From Norana najaformis (Eukaryota; Annelida; Clitellata; Crassiclitellata; Hormogastridae): a DNA stretch of 64,000 nucleotides. The DNA lies in contig OZ029927.1 in the NCBI GenBank assembly GCA_964023275.1, positions 21,210,480-21,274,479 of the forward strand, written 5' to 3'. Positions 24,101 to 36,100 of this stretch are shown in pieces. The notes under the pieces are model-generated. The model saw nothing but the letters and a program-made list of their open reading frames with translations. It did no database searches and was not told where the DNA came from. Position numbers and translations under genes: made by a program. Every line of letters starts with the position of its first letter. Within the stretch, counting starts at the first letter, position 1.

Positions 24101-27100
24101 GTGCGTCTCCACTGTCTTCCTGGGGACTCACCAACGTTCGACGAACTCTGCCGATGTTCCTCTTTTTAAAGCACTCTTGAACAACCCAAACCGTGTCTTA
24201 CATCAATTACTCCCGCCAGTTAAAACCCTCAGTTATTCCCTAAGGCCCCACATCCTTGACCGTATTATTCCTCCAGCTGATAATTTTACGCGTAAATGTT
24301 TTATTATTAGAATGTTGTATGCCTGTCAAGTTTTCTCGTGTTCTTAAATACTTATAAACCGATGTGCGATTAACTATTGTTTAATAAAGAATATACTTAC
24401 TTATTTACTTACACGTTTTCTTTAGCGACCCGTAGGGTCTCGACACAGCTCGTACTTAAATAATTTCATCTTGTGAGCTACTTCACTATCGTTGCCCCAG
24501 TTTGAATGAGTACCACGCTGCTTAAGGTTCCTGTGTACACAACGTGCTTGTCCGAGATTAAAATCTCTGAAATAAGCCACTATCATTGTGCGAACCAGCA
24601 TCCTCGTGCAACAGAGGCCCTTGACGTACGATTTAACCAACACAGCTAACTAGGCCAGCAACTACGGGATTGACAGTCGATAACCATGTTTGTTCTTGAA
24701 GTGATATATTAAAAATTTCAGTTTCAAGTTGTCCAGACAACCATCATCAGATGGACCAAAGATGCTTCAAAATTCACAACGAAGAAGCCACTTGGTTCAA
24801 CGCTAGACATATTTGCCTCCAAAAAGGAAGTGACCTTTCGGCTTTCAAGGATATCTCTCTCTTGCTCATTTCAGTATGGCTAGGCAATGGAACGTATTGG
24901 GTTGGGCTTCGGATTGAAACGTGGGACTGGCATGATGGTCGAAGTAAGCAGATAGTGTACGTTAGATACACATTTAACCTATAGTGATGGTTCAAGATTT
25001 CTATGCGATATGTTATTTAATATTTCGTTAATAATTTTACACGATCTCTATAAGCATATGCCTAGCCATTTAATATTCATAGTAGACTAATTACTAATAA
25101 ATAATTATGTGGAATGGTTATAGGCCTTATAGGCAGTGTAGCAGTGAAAGCAGTAACTGTGTAACTATTTCGGACACCAACGCTTTTAGAGGCCGAGCGC
25201 TGTTGTTTTAGGAACTGAAGAGATGAAATATTCCAACTGGGATGATGGTAAGCCAAACGGAGCAAGGGAAAGCGATTGTCTGTGTCTAAGACCAAGGACT
25301 GGCAAGTGGAAAGACTGCGACTGCTCGTCCGGATATCGCTTTGTCTGCATTCAAGGTTATTCAACTTTTATATCTAATCTAATCTAATCCAAAGATTTCT
25401 ATAGCGCCGTTATCATGATGCCCAAGGCATCAGTCTATGGTCGCTTCAAGTCAAAGTCGCTTCAAAAATCATAAACCGTTTCTAGAAACCGGGTCGAATT
25501 CCGAAAGGTCAGGGCACCAGACTACGGTGGGTAATCAATTTTTATGTGTTGGTCGAAGGGTCAGAATTATTTACAGACATTGACAGAGTAATAAATTTGT
25601 CATTTTCTTTTGTTGTATTTCCCAAACTGAAGAATATGTATCACATCACAAGCATTCTCTAAGCTGTAGACTGTCCAACTGTATTTTTTCTGGGAGCTAA
25701 AGCTGTTTTTACATGAGATAAACTGCTAGAAAAGTAGGTTCCTGTGCCCATTTCTTGGGTGTAAGTATTGGAAATACTCGTTGAACCGAAACTGGGATGA
25801 TGCTAATAGGAAAGAAGAACCCAAATCGATCAAGTCGGCTTTAATTAATGGATTTGATTGCATTGAAATATAGCAACAGCTAATCAGCTGAGAGTGTTTC
25901 TTGCACAGAAAATTCTGCTTTCCATTTCTGTTTCTGCCTTGATATAGTCATTGCTTTATTGTCCATAAATAACCTATTTTAATATGGTAGCATGAAGTTA
26001 TATATTTGTGTCTCTGATTTTGTGTAACCAACCATTTGTGTTTAGACTATGCATCGAATTCAAGCACAGCATCAACCAAACCATTGTCCTCTTCTACGAT
26101 AGGTGCAACTCATTTCCATTCAACTCCAACTCATATACTGGGTGACCATTCTACAGTTGACGTCGACAAAAATTGGCCAGGCAGTACCAGTCAATCTTCT
26201 GAAACTGCTGGTATGAAGACACAAGAATAATTTAGAGCTGCCGTCCTCATATAGAATCTACCCTCTACATACAAAGCGCTTCATGTTGGAAAACATCGAG
26301 CTACCCTGCATTCCATTCACGCTTATCCTATAGGTACAACAACTCTCTCTGGCCAGTTGTTTATCCCATCCCTCCCAAAAGAGACACAGGAGAAACTTGT
26401 CCATCTATGTGGAGTTTGCATTATTCGCTAGCGCCTGCTTTCTCTTAGCTCATCTCGCAAACAGTTGAAGACTCGTCTTCTTCCCTCTACTTGCGGTTTT
26501 GAATGATAGGCTACCCAATCATTTGTATGTAGCCTTTGAAACCAGCCACCACAGATCGACCAGATGGCTCGAGTGTTGTCAGCAAGTCGTATCTTCGACC
26601 ACCTATGAGAGACCGCGTTGGACGGTGGTGCTATCGTGTGCCACGGACCCTATCGCTTGTCATCGTTCTGCGTCTTCGAGGCTGCTCCGTCCAGGAACTC
26701 TGAACACGGTGTCATCCGTCAAGTCTCTAAGTGAATCCGATTGCTGGGCCTAGCGAATGTTCACGAGACTGTACTATTTCTAGTCATTTGAACAATGCTT
26801 GCTATCTGACTAACTGTTTGTTCAAACATAATTTAACCTAATTTTGGCAAGTGTAGAGACTGAGTTTGATGAGCTTATCCTGAAGCGGCGCTACATAAAT
26901 GTCAAAATAGTATTACAATATTACAACCTCAATACAAATTAATCCTTCAACTCTATCCTCGTTTTTTCTTATCGTTCATTCTGTCTTCAGTATCGTTTCC
27001 CACCAAATGTTCTTCGTCATATACCGTCAGAGACGAAAGTTCTCGAACCTTTGATAACTGGACTCTTAATTTTTATCCATGAAACTATAACTGTCTATAT

Positions 27101-28573
27101 ATATTATATATAATTCTCCACTGGAAATACTTATTTTTCCATCAGAATGAAAGGCAAGGTCATCTCCTTCTTTTGTAGCAATGCTTACGTCTTTTAGATC
27201 AAGAGGCATTTTCAGCTCTTAAATCCTATATCTTATAACCATGTTTGGGAGCGTTTGACAGGTATACTGTAGCCATAAAATGCTCGGATTAGACATTCTT
27301 TATATATACTGTACGACACAGTAGATTAAAATGGTAGCGCAAAATAATATTTTTTGTTTTATAATACAGGCAATCAACGTCTTATCGTCTGGGTACCACT
27401 TGCTCTCCTGATTATTTTTATCATATTGGCAACTGCTGTCGCGGTCGGTATCGTCATCAAGAAATACCGTAAACGGTTTGTATAACGTCACCATTCGTGA
27501 CTTACTTTCTTATCTCTGCCGATATCCTGTTTACTGCTACTCTGTGGTAGGCCTAGTTTTGTTTATGCAAAATGACTCAAAATATGTCGGGATTGAAGAG
27601 TTTATATCAATCCACGATTTAAGTGTTTGGCAGCAAAAAGTTTAAAAGTTGACGGTTTTGACTCGAAATAGACTGAATTAGTTCAACCGAGTCTCATCGT
27701 AATCATAATCGAGATTTCTACAGCGCTCATCAAGAGCTAGGTCGCGAGAACCAGCTGATTTATAGGCGCTCAATCAAAACAAAACCGATAGGCAATTAAG
27801 GTCAGATTCGTTTTCAGGTAAAGATCCAAGGGTTAGGGAGGATGACAGTCAGACGGCTATGGTGGATGGTGTTTAGAAAAGGAGCGGCTAGATAGATAAG
27901 CGGAATAGGAGGAATCGGTAAAGGATTTGTGGATGATCAATGATTTCGGTTTTGAATGAATGACCTTGCCCAGAGACTGCAAGGGATAAAATGTTAATGA
28001 GTTTGTATCATGGGTTATTGATCATCTGATGTCCATCTCATGTGCGATCTGCCAGATTGATAGATTAACAACTCTACAGTTATAAAGTGCTGAGCTTCTT
28101 AGTGAGGGCTTTGTCAAGTCAGAAGGGTTTTCTTGAGATAAAGCCTGAAGAACGAGCTTCGGTTTGCGGAAAATCATAGAGGGCGTAGACAGAAAAGCTG
28201 TTACTGTGGGTTGTGTATAGTTCAAGAGAAATTGGAAGGCTGAGAATTTGTAGAATCAGGACAGGATTTCAGAAATTCAGGGTTGTAGTTTAATGGTCCA
28301 TTTTAAAGTTTATGTTTCGCTGCAATTGTTTAAATTTCTTTGTTATTGTTTGATGATTTTGTTCTCGTAGTTTATTGGTGTTTCGTAATACATAGGAACA
28401 GGGTGGCAGTCGATGGAGGGTCGTCTTCGATCAAAAACAACCAATCACCGTCCACTGTAGACGAATATGCCACCCTGAAGCCGGAAACTTTTAACGAAAA
28501 CAGAACCTACTGTGAACTACAACTTTACGAAACAATTGATGACGATACGCAGGACAATACTGACTACATGTAG
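21183..28573 (+). CDS. CTLR-A: twin C-type lectin receptor, possibly broken
   Basis: Model exons: 21183-21249 (signal), 22705-23004 and 23426-23579 (CTLD1), 24722-24943 and 25212-25355 (CTLD2), 26046-26210 (Ser/Thr stalk), 27370-27475 (membrane), 28396-28573 (tail). CTLD2 is a long-form CTLD with ATWFNARHIC, YWVGLR, SNWDDGKPN, KDCDC and FVCIQ. KPN replaces EPN and the WND calcium triad is absent, so classical sugar binding is doubtful. The membrane exon starts NQRLIVWVPL and ends KKYRKR. The tail carries YATL, YCEL and YETI, then TDYM at the end. Oddities: the exon 2 donor is weak (GTCGGT). The second CTLD1 exon has only an AG giving phase 0 where phase 1 is needed, so as written the frame breaks unless that exon is skipped, which would keep frame. 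The phase agrees everywhere else. Confidence 0.6.
21300..21545 (+). repeat. 5S rRNA-like element, copy 3, in intron 1 of CTLR-A
   Basis: Decayed copy: CACTTGCATGGGTG and CATCGTCG remain of the core. It is followed by a TTAGATTAG tract (21605-21730) and the conserved body (21728-22010), the same order as in the lectin units. Confidence 0.5.
21728..22010. repeat. Conserved body of the 5S-headed repeat, copy 3
   Basis: Shares long words with 5398-5700, including CATCTCATATGCAT and TCGTCCGTCCTACTGG. The two copies sit in unrelated gene contexts, which shows it is a dispersed element. Confidence 0.5.
22112..22321 (+). mobile_element. CR1/L2-like LINE fragment
   Basis: The frame reads LHWFPVQQRICFKLVLTDYK then LNSGQPHYL, matching the conserved C-terminal block of CR1/L2-type LINE reverse transcriptases (LHWLPV..RI.FK...YK.L.G..P.YL). 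It is cut off by the purine tract that follows. Confidence 0.7.
22338..22592 (+). repeat. Polypurine GAA/GGAAGA tract
   Basis: About 255 bases almost free of pyrimidines, starting as a pure GAA microsatellite and then irregular GGAAG/AGAAG. It ends about 110 bases before the first CTLD exon of CTLR-A. Minus-strand poly-Ser/Phe frames over it are artefacts. Confidence 0.95.
23167..23390 (+). repeat. tRNA-derived SINE (SINE-1), copy in CTLR-A
   Basis: Box A-like TGGTTAGAGCGC and box B-like GGGTTCGAGCATTCC, then CACACAGTTGCTCAGCGCC and a TGTATTGTATAGTATT-type tail. It ends about 35-45 bases before the second CTLD1 exon. The same insertion is at the same place in CTLR-C (41725-41950). A CATA microsatellite (23100-23146) precedes it. 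Confidence 0.7.
23950..24405 (+). mobile_element. 3' end of a non-LTR retrotransposon
   Basis: Frames read GPRLYDAVRATTLARMLYAS, then after a frame change DVPLFKALLNNPNRVLHQLL and IIRMLYACQ. These are typical end-of-ORF blocks of invertebrate non-LTR elements. An AATAAAG follows and the repeat ends in ACTTACTTATTTACTTAC. It has frameshifts and is inactive. Confidence 0.6.
24420..24600. repeat. Dispersed repeat FamB, copy 3
   Basis: Shares CAGTTTGAATGAGTACCACGC-like words and AAATCTCTGAAATAAG with the other FamB copies. It lies just upstream of the first CTLD2 exon of CTLR-A; the CTLR-C equivalent is at 42355-42520. Confidence 0.5.
26270..26940 (+). repeat. Dispersed repeat FamG in CTLR-A stalk-membrane intron
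   Basis: Begins near CATTCCATTCACGCTTATCC and ends GCGGCGCTACATAAATGTC, the type of 3' terminus seen in CR1/L2-like LINEs. The best copy (63230-63915) also reads KQLKTRLL. Present at the same site in A, D and E but absent from B and C. Confidence 0.55.
27707..27965 (+). repeat. FamA repeat, CTLR-A intron
   Basis: Lies in the intron between the membrane and tail exons. Copies at the same relative place in B (36172), C (45020) and D (54300) show that it was part of the ancestral gene. Confidence 0.6.
28010..28275. repeat. Repeat FamC in the membrane-tail intron
   Basis: Contains AAGGGTTTTCTTGAGATAAAGC, CTTCGGTTTGC and GTGGGTTGTG words. Equivalents are at about 36530-36720 (B), 45350-45665 (C) and 54590-54905 (D); a looser relative is at 17240-17520. 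Confidence 0.5.
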
Positions 28574-29932
28574 ATGCAAATTGATCTTCGCCTGTGCATT
28601 TATTTGTAAATCGCTGTTCTTTGTGTATGCCGTTCTGATGTTTATCACTGTGTTCTATATTATGTGGCTGCTATTAATCGTAATCGTAATCGAAAATTCG
28701 AGATTTCTACAGCGCTCTTTGACAACTAAGTAGCGAGAACCATCTTATTAAAAGGCCACTTCCAACAGGACGGTGCACCATGTCATAGTACAAATGCCGT
28801 CGAATCCTGGCCGAAGCAGAAGCGCATTCTGGAGCCATGGCCTGGTAGCAATCCAGACTTGAACATCATTGAGAATGTGTGGACTGTGATGAAACAACTT
28901 CTGAGGCAGACTTGATCAACTGAATCAAGGCCGAGTGAGTGCGCGAGATAACAACTGAGTTCTGCCGACATTAAATGTTGCACAGACAGTCGAAACAAAG
29001 GAAATCATTGATTTTGGGCACTGCCTTTGTTTCGGTGAGTTTATTCATGCTGTGCAGAAAACTAGCCCAATTCGAAACTTTTGCACACAGAAACTGTCAT
29101 CCCTGTTAAAATATACCATTGCAAGTATTCACTCTTGGTTCTGGTGGTATGTGATGACACTAAACATTGAAAAGGCACTTCAGACAGTGTAAATAATCTT
29201 CATTTTTTAAAAATTGCTTGTTTTTTCAGTGAATTTCTTTATTAAAATGTGCCGATCGCAAACTTTGACCATGATTGTAAGGAAAACATTTAAAAGAGAG
29301 CCGAACAGCTGCGTGAGCTCAACATAATTATTGTATTTATGTTCACATATAGTTTGACAACAAAGCAAGTAACTAAACCTCAAACAGCCCAACGTCTATA
29401 ATTTGAGAGTAATGTTTATTGTCTCTCATTTGCATTGTTTAGTAAACTAAGTGAAAGTGAACAGCTGTGATGAACAAACCGGGATGCCTTTGATCTGTGG
29501 TGCCTGACCCTTACACAGTGGGTAAAGAGGTTTAAGCATGTGAAGATCACGAGGTTACATATTAGGATGCTATGCCTGCATACGAAAACACCGAAAGGCC
29601 TACATGGTGCATCCTGCTAATCGATGGTCATCAGATAACCGTGTCTAAACAGTGGTGATGTTAATAGACTGGGCAGCATGGGACGCAGAAACTATGTCAA
29701 ATGCGTCAAAGTGAAATTATAGCTAACACTTTGCACATCGCGTAATAAACAGCCAGTGCGGGCCTATTTGCTAAACAATGTCGCATGTTAGACCGAAGTG
29801 GGTATGTTTCTAGCAGGTCTATATTTCTAAGGGCATATAAAGAACACGAATAGTTTATGATTTCTTCATTCGACCAAGTGTTCTCGCTCGTCCAGAGTCG
29901 TTCAGCTTCATTTTGCCTGGAAAGATCCAAGA
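28574..29932. other. Interval between CTLR-A and CTLR-B
   Basis: Holds the start of a FamA copy (28680-28745) interrupted by the Tc1-like fragment (28757-29000). Beyond that I see no gene; 29060-29900 has no clear feature. Confidence 0.5.
28757..29000 (+). mobile_element. Tc1/mariner transposase fragment
   Basis: The frame reads FQQDGAPCHS, then PWPGSNPDLNIIENVW, the conserved DDE-domain blocks of Tc1-like transposases (QD.APCH and the W..SPDLNPIEN.W motif). A TGA follows shortly after the motif. Only this segment of the catalytic domain remains. It sits inside a FamA copy, so it inserted after FamA. Confidence 0.85.
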
Positions 29933-30141
29933 ATGCTGCAATTGTGGTTGCGGTTGCTACTTGTAGTCTTTCTTTCGGGTAAATGAATAGATTTTTCTGA
30001 AGTTCTTATCTTTAAGAAACATTAATAAGATCAATGCTTATACTGTGCAAGTGTTGAACTTATCTTTAGGATGTATAAGCCTACTACAGTGCTTCACGAA
30101 ACCATTGAATCTGCCGTCAGAAGTAAATACACGATTTCCAA

Positions 30142-30177
<36 letters not shown>

Positions 30178-33100
30178 GCTTCATTATGCGAGATAACTGA
30201 TACATGAATAGACTATCAGTACTCCATAGTTTTATATAAGATGATTTGTGATTTATATATTTATAGAGGCCTAACGTGTGTGATTAATATGTTAAGTGAA
30301 TTTTTTTTATTCATGCAGGGACGTGGCTGTCATTGAAAGTGACGCAGTGCCAGAACATATTTGAAAGAATATATAACATATCTTACTGTTACAACAAAAG
30401 CTCTAGAAAGACTTGCTTTACGACATTTCTTGCCAACAATAATCGCGCAGTTCATAAGAATTTCACTGCAGCCAAGGACTGGTGCAAAACCTATGTTCCC
30501 GGCTCCTCTTTAATCACCATCAATAGCGTAGAAAACCAACGAACTGTAGAAAGTTTCACTGGAAGACAAGTATTGGCGACTGAGGCAATCTTTGTGGACG
30601 CACGAAAACTCTCGGGAAGGAAGCGCCTTGAATGGTCATGGGTAAATGGCCACCAAGAAATACCAAGAGGTAATAATGGCGAATTTCTTTAGTTGAGTAC
30701 CTCATTTACTTCATGAGGATTTCCACATCTTGGCGTCATTCTAATTTACTTCTTGAATGCATTTATCCTGACATATGAATATTTAATTATACTGAAAAAA
30801 TACTGAGTATCTTTATTTAGTTTCACATAGCGGTAGATTTTGCAAAAATGTTGTGAAAATAAACTTTGTTTCATTCCTTCAGTTGCTAATTTAACAGTTT
30901 AAATAGGCGACTAGATAGGAACCACCGACGTCAAATACTGTTTGCTAAATGATTGTCGGTAGACCAACATACTTTGTTAACAATCATTTAGTGTCTTTCA
31001 GAGTGTAACAGCAGAAACCAGGAGTTCTTTAATGGAGCTTGCGTGGTATTAAAGGTTGGACAACTAGCGGCTTACTGTCCTAATAACATTGCGAACGCCT
31101 TCCATTACATATGCGAATATTCAGGTAAATGAATTTGAAGTCAAATGTAATTTATTGTTTAGCTTATTGTATGTATTACAACTGGTAGTCGAAGATATTA
31201 GCTAATAATATTAGTAATTACTAATGTTAATTCCGCGACATAAATATCTTATTAATAAAGTAGATCGATCTATTTACATCGCCTCAGTATATTATGGGTT
31301 CATCAGAAAAGTTCGGGTGGCTGGAGAGATCTTTTCTTCAATTGTTTGCGAAGTGAGAAAAGAAAAATGAAGAGTGCGCATGCATTATTAGTCGTAAGTC
31401 ACTAAATATACGCCTATGTGAAAGTAATTGGAGATTACATTTTCCCTAAACAACGTTCGCTAACACCTAAATGTGTATTTTCAAGCTCTATGGGTACACT
31501 ACATAAAATGCTTGTAAAATGAGCAATTATGCATTTCAGGCGCGGAATCATAATTTAAAGTTAGTGACCAAGACACGCCATGGTCTGGCAGTGTTCGCCT
31601 GCACGTTATTCCACCAAATTTACTTTGCGTACATATTCTTTGTAACCCTCAAAATTCATCCATGCAAATGAATGAATCAAAGCGATATATCTTTAGCGGA
31701 TGGCAGTTAAATTAAGTTGGTATGAATGTTCGTCCTTGAACAGAGATTATCTATATGTTCTGTTGTAGGCTCGAAACTAATCTTCAGCTTCCAACAAAAC
31801 AACATGTCTTACGTCGTAAGTAACATCAATGCCACTTGGTATGATGCCCGAAATGAATGTTTACGAACAGGAGGAGACTTGGCTTCTCTTACGGATCTCG
31901 GAAGGATTAATGGAAGTTCATGGTTGAGAGATAACCAGATATGTTGGATTGGACTTTATCGAAATCGGTGGATTTGGAGAAGCACCGGTAAGATTCCATA
32001 CTCAAGAATTACTGGATACGGGAGTGGATGTATATCTAATGCACAATAATTTAATCTGATTCATGCACTTCGTCGTCGTCATCATCAGTATCATCATAAT
32101 CTCATCATCATCATATTTTTTCATCATCCCATCATCGTCATCATCATCATCATCGTCGTCGTCATCATCATCTCTTTTTCGTCGCCACCCAGTTTTTCAT
32201 CAGTTTCACTCATAAATTATCTTTCTATCGTCTTTCACCCCCAAACTACTTATAGATCACTACCTTCAGCCAGTCGAGGCCTAAAGCACTTCTTTGACAA
32301 ATCTGATAAAAATATACAACTGTATTTCTTGTGTTAATATCATGGTTTTCAGTAGAACAACGGCTCACTGCACAATCATTCATAAGGTGTAAGCCATTCA
32401 GGCAAGACCGCAGTGATGAAAGAATTTAATAGTGTATACCACCTTATTATCTTCCATCCATCTAATGTTTGTGCCACTTTTATGTGGGCGAGGAGCCGTT
32501 GGAATTAACAAACAGATTAAGCCTATAAGATCAATTAAAATTAAAACAATATGAAACAATCGATGATTGAAAACGATCTTCAAAGACTCTTTTCTTATTG
32601 CTTTTGTGTTATTAGGAGCTGCAATCACTTATTCAAGCTGGGAGGGTGGTCATCCCGCTGATTCTCCTGACAAACAATGTGCCTGCCTTAGCCCGATGTG
32701 CAGCATAAATAACAATGAACACATATGTGAAACAGAGGATGACCGCAAATGGTGGGCTTGCAACTGCAACAACAGTTACGCCATTGTCTGCCAAGCAGGT
32801 TTGACCAGCCGAATTATGTTGCACTGTTATTATCCACTTTCTTGAAACTCCTCAGTCGGAAGCACCTCTGATGGGTTTCACTTCAAGTGGCGCTATATAA
32901 AATAGTGATTGCAAATGCAATTACAACTACTAAATATCATCATCACCAGCGGCGTGCCTCTCTGTGGAATTTTATCGTTTCCACCACTCTTTGCCAACCG
33001 TGCTGGTCTTGGATTCGTCTCCAGACAGTATGTAGCCCGAAGTTCTGCGGAAGGTAATTGTAATCGTAATCCCGAGGTTTCTACAGCGCCCAACGAAAGC

Positions 33101-36100
33101 CACGTCACGGGGACCAGCTTATTCATAGGCGCTCAGTCAAAACCAAATCAAGTCTTCCTCAACCGTCTCTATCCGAGTGTGCCTAGGCCATCAGACTGGT
33201 CTCTTACAGTTCCTTGGGGAGGCGGATATATCAAGGCTCTTAGTGCCCTGGCGTGGTCCTTCTAATCGGTTAGAAAAGGAATTAAAATCCACTCCCTGGC
33301 CAAAAATTCACAGTAGGGTCTTCAAGAAAGAACAAGCCTTCCCAGCGGCAGTTTTGACTGAGCGGCTTGGCCGACGGCAATCAGACTAGCATCGGAGCGT
33401 TTCACAAATATGTCAGAAGAAACAGCTCCCAAAGTTTAAGTTTCGTAGTTCCGAAGTATCCACTAATCGAGAATATATCGCCGCAACTAGTTCGTTCAAA
33501 TTTCGAACAGTTATATAGCGCATTAAATCACATTCGGGCTATATCGATCGAATCGAGCACGGTCCGTCATCTATCTGACGTCTGCGAATCGCGCACAGTC
33601 CGAGGGGATATACAATCGAACATCTTTAAATTATGATATCGAATCAACATAGCTACCAAACAGTTCTGGAAATTGCAAACACTTAATTAAATCAGCAAAT
33701 CTTTGCAATACATTTCACATCTCGTCAACATCCAGTCGCTGACTCCGGCAGAAAGGGCGCAGCTCTTCCACACCCCCACACTAACAGGATTGGCAACCCC
33801 GGTAATCGGCCGTGAGAACTTTCCAAGACACCGCTAAGTGATCAATGTATATATATGTAGCACGTAACAATATGTATGTATATATAACATATACATGTAT
33901 CTCCCATCACCATCAGTCCCAGCCGCGACATTTACATAACGCCACTCAGAAAATAATTATATAATTCGTTTCATATACAGTAAACCTGTAATTGTATTTT
34001 GCAGATATAACTACGGCATCAAGAATCAGTTCTACTCAGGAAATAATGCCATCGACAGATATACCAACTACTGCAACTATTAATCGCGTTACAATTCAGG
34101 AATTGTCAGTTAACTTACGTGATGATAAGAACACATTTGACCTCTTACAAGAGACATTGACGCCAACAGGTATGACCTAACGGTTGTATTAATGTTTCCA
34201 GTAACTAGACTTATTAAAATTATTGATCTTAGATCATGATTTTTAAAATTTTAGGCAGATTTTAAATAAAAAATATGCGATAGTAGATTTTTGTACGTCT
34301 CTATTATCAATTTAAGATACAAAGCGAACAGACGGCCTATTTGCTTGGAGGCCAATCGAGTGAGAGTCGTGCAGTCGTAATCATAATAGTGAACTCTAGA
34401 TTTCTAGAGCTTTCAAAGAAAGTTAAGTCGCGGGAACCAACTTATTCACAGGCGTTCATTCAAAATAAATTTGATAGGCGGGAAAGGTCAGGTTCGGTTC
34501 CAAGTCAAGATCTAAGGGTGGGGCTGGCAGAAAGAGGGGCAGACAGTCAGACGGCTACGGTGGCTGGTACTTGGAACCGGAGCGGTAAGATAGATAAGGG
34601 GAAGAGGATGAATCAGGATAGGATTTCCGGACGAGGAATGTTTTCAGTTTTGAGTGAAAGCAGAGATTACTAGTGGTTAAGTGATAGGCAAGTAATTATT
34701 GTACCTCACACAATGAACAATATATTTATTGCACATCAGAAACAATTTCCTAAGATAGCTGATGTAGGCCTACTGTACTTTTTATAAACTGTGCGAAATG
34801 GGTCTCAGTACGAGATAACCTGTTAGAAAAGTATGTTCTTGTGCCCATTTCTTGGTTACTGGATTAGCAATACTCCACGAATCAAAACTCTGATGATGGC
34901 AATAGAACCAAAGAACTCGAGATCCCGAAACCATCAAGGCGGCTTTCATTACTGGGCTTGATTCCTTTGGGATATAGCAATTAATAACTAGGTGGTGTTC
35001 CCCTGGCGTGTTTCTGGGTGTAGACCATATAAATTTAAACAAGCATTAAAAAACTTATTATAGCACATGCAAATTCTTCTCGTATGCATATATGGTTCAG
35101 AATATGTAAGTTATTATAATAATTACTATATAGTTCGATTTGCGAGTGTTTCTTGCACGACAAATATTTCTGCCCGGGTGTAGTCATTGTTTTAATGCCC
35201 ATAAAGAAACTGTTTTGGTATGGTACCATAACGCTGTACTGTATGTTCGTGTCACAGAATTTGTGTAAAAATTTTCGTGTTTAGACAATGCAACGAATTC
35301 AAGCACAACATCAACCAAGCCATTGCTCACTTCTACGACAGGTGCAATTCATTTCCATTCAACTCCAACTTACATACTGGGTGACTATTCTACATTCAAC
35401 GTCGACAAAGATCGATCAAACACTATCAGTCAAACTTCTGAATCTGTAGGTATGAAGCAACATAGTTTAGAGCTGACGTCCTCGTAACATACTTCAGTAC
35501 AAAATAATTCTTCAAATCTTTCCTCATTTTGTCTTACCCTTCATTCTATCTTCTGCCTCGTCTCGCATCAAATATTTTTCGTCATATACCTTCATAGATG
35601 CGAGTTCTTGAACCTTCAATTTCGAACTAAGCTCAAAATCATCTTGTTCTGTAGCGATGCTCACGTCTTTAGCTCCATCAATATTTTCAGCAATTAGTTC
35701 TTAAATTTCTCAACAGACATTTTAGAACGCTTAAGAAGATAAAGGCGCTATGAAAGTTCCCGGATTATACATTCTTTATATATGCTTTGCGACACGGTGG
35801 TCGGTTTGGTAGCGCAATGCAGTGTTTTTCTTTATATTACAGAAAGTCAACGCCTTATCGTCTGGCTTCCACTTGCTCTCCTAATTATATTTATCGTAGT
35901 GAACGCTGTTGTCGCGATCTGTGTCGTCTTCAAGAAATACCGCAAACGGTTTGTGTAAAGTCAGAAATCCTCACCTTTTAATCTCTTATAAAATCTTGTT
36001 TACTGCTACTCTGTGGTAGGCCTAGTTTTGTTTCTGCAAAATGACTCAAAATATGTCGGGATTGAAGAGCTTATTTCAATCCATGATTTAAGTGTTTTGC

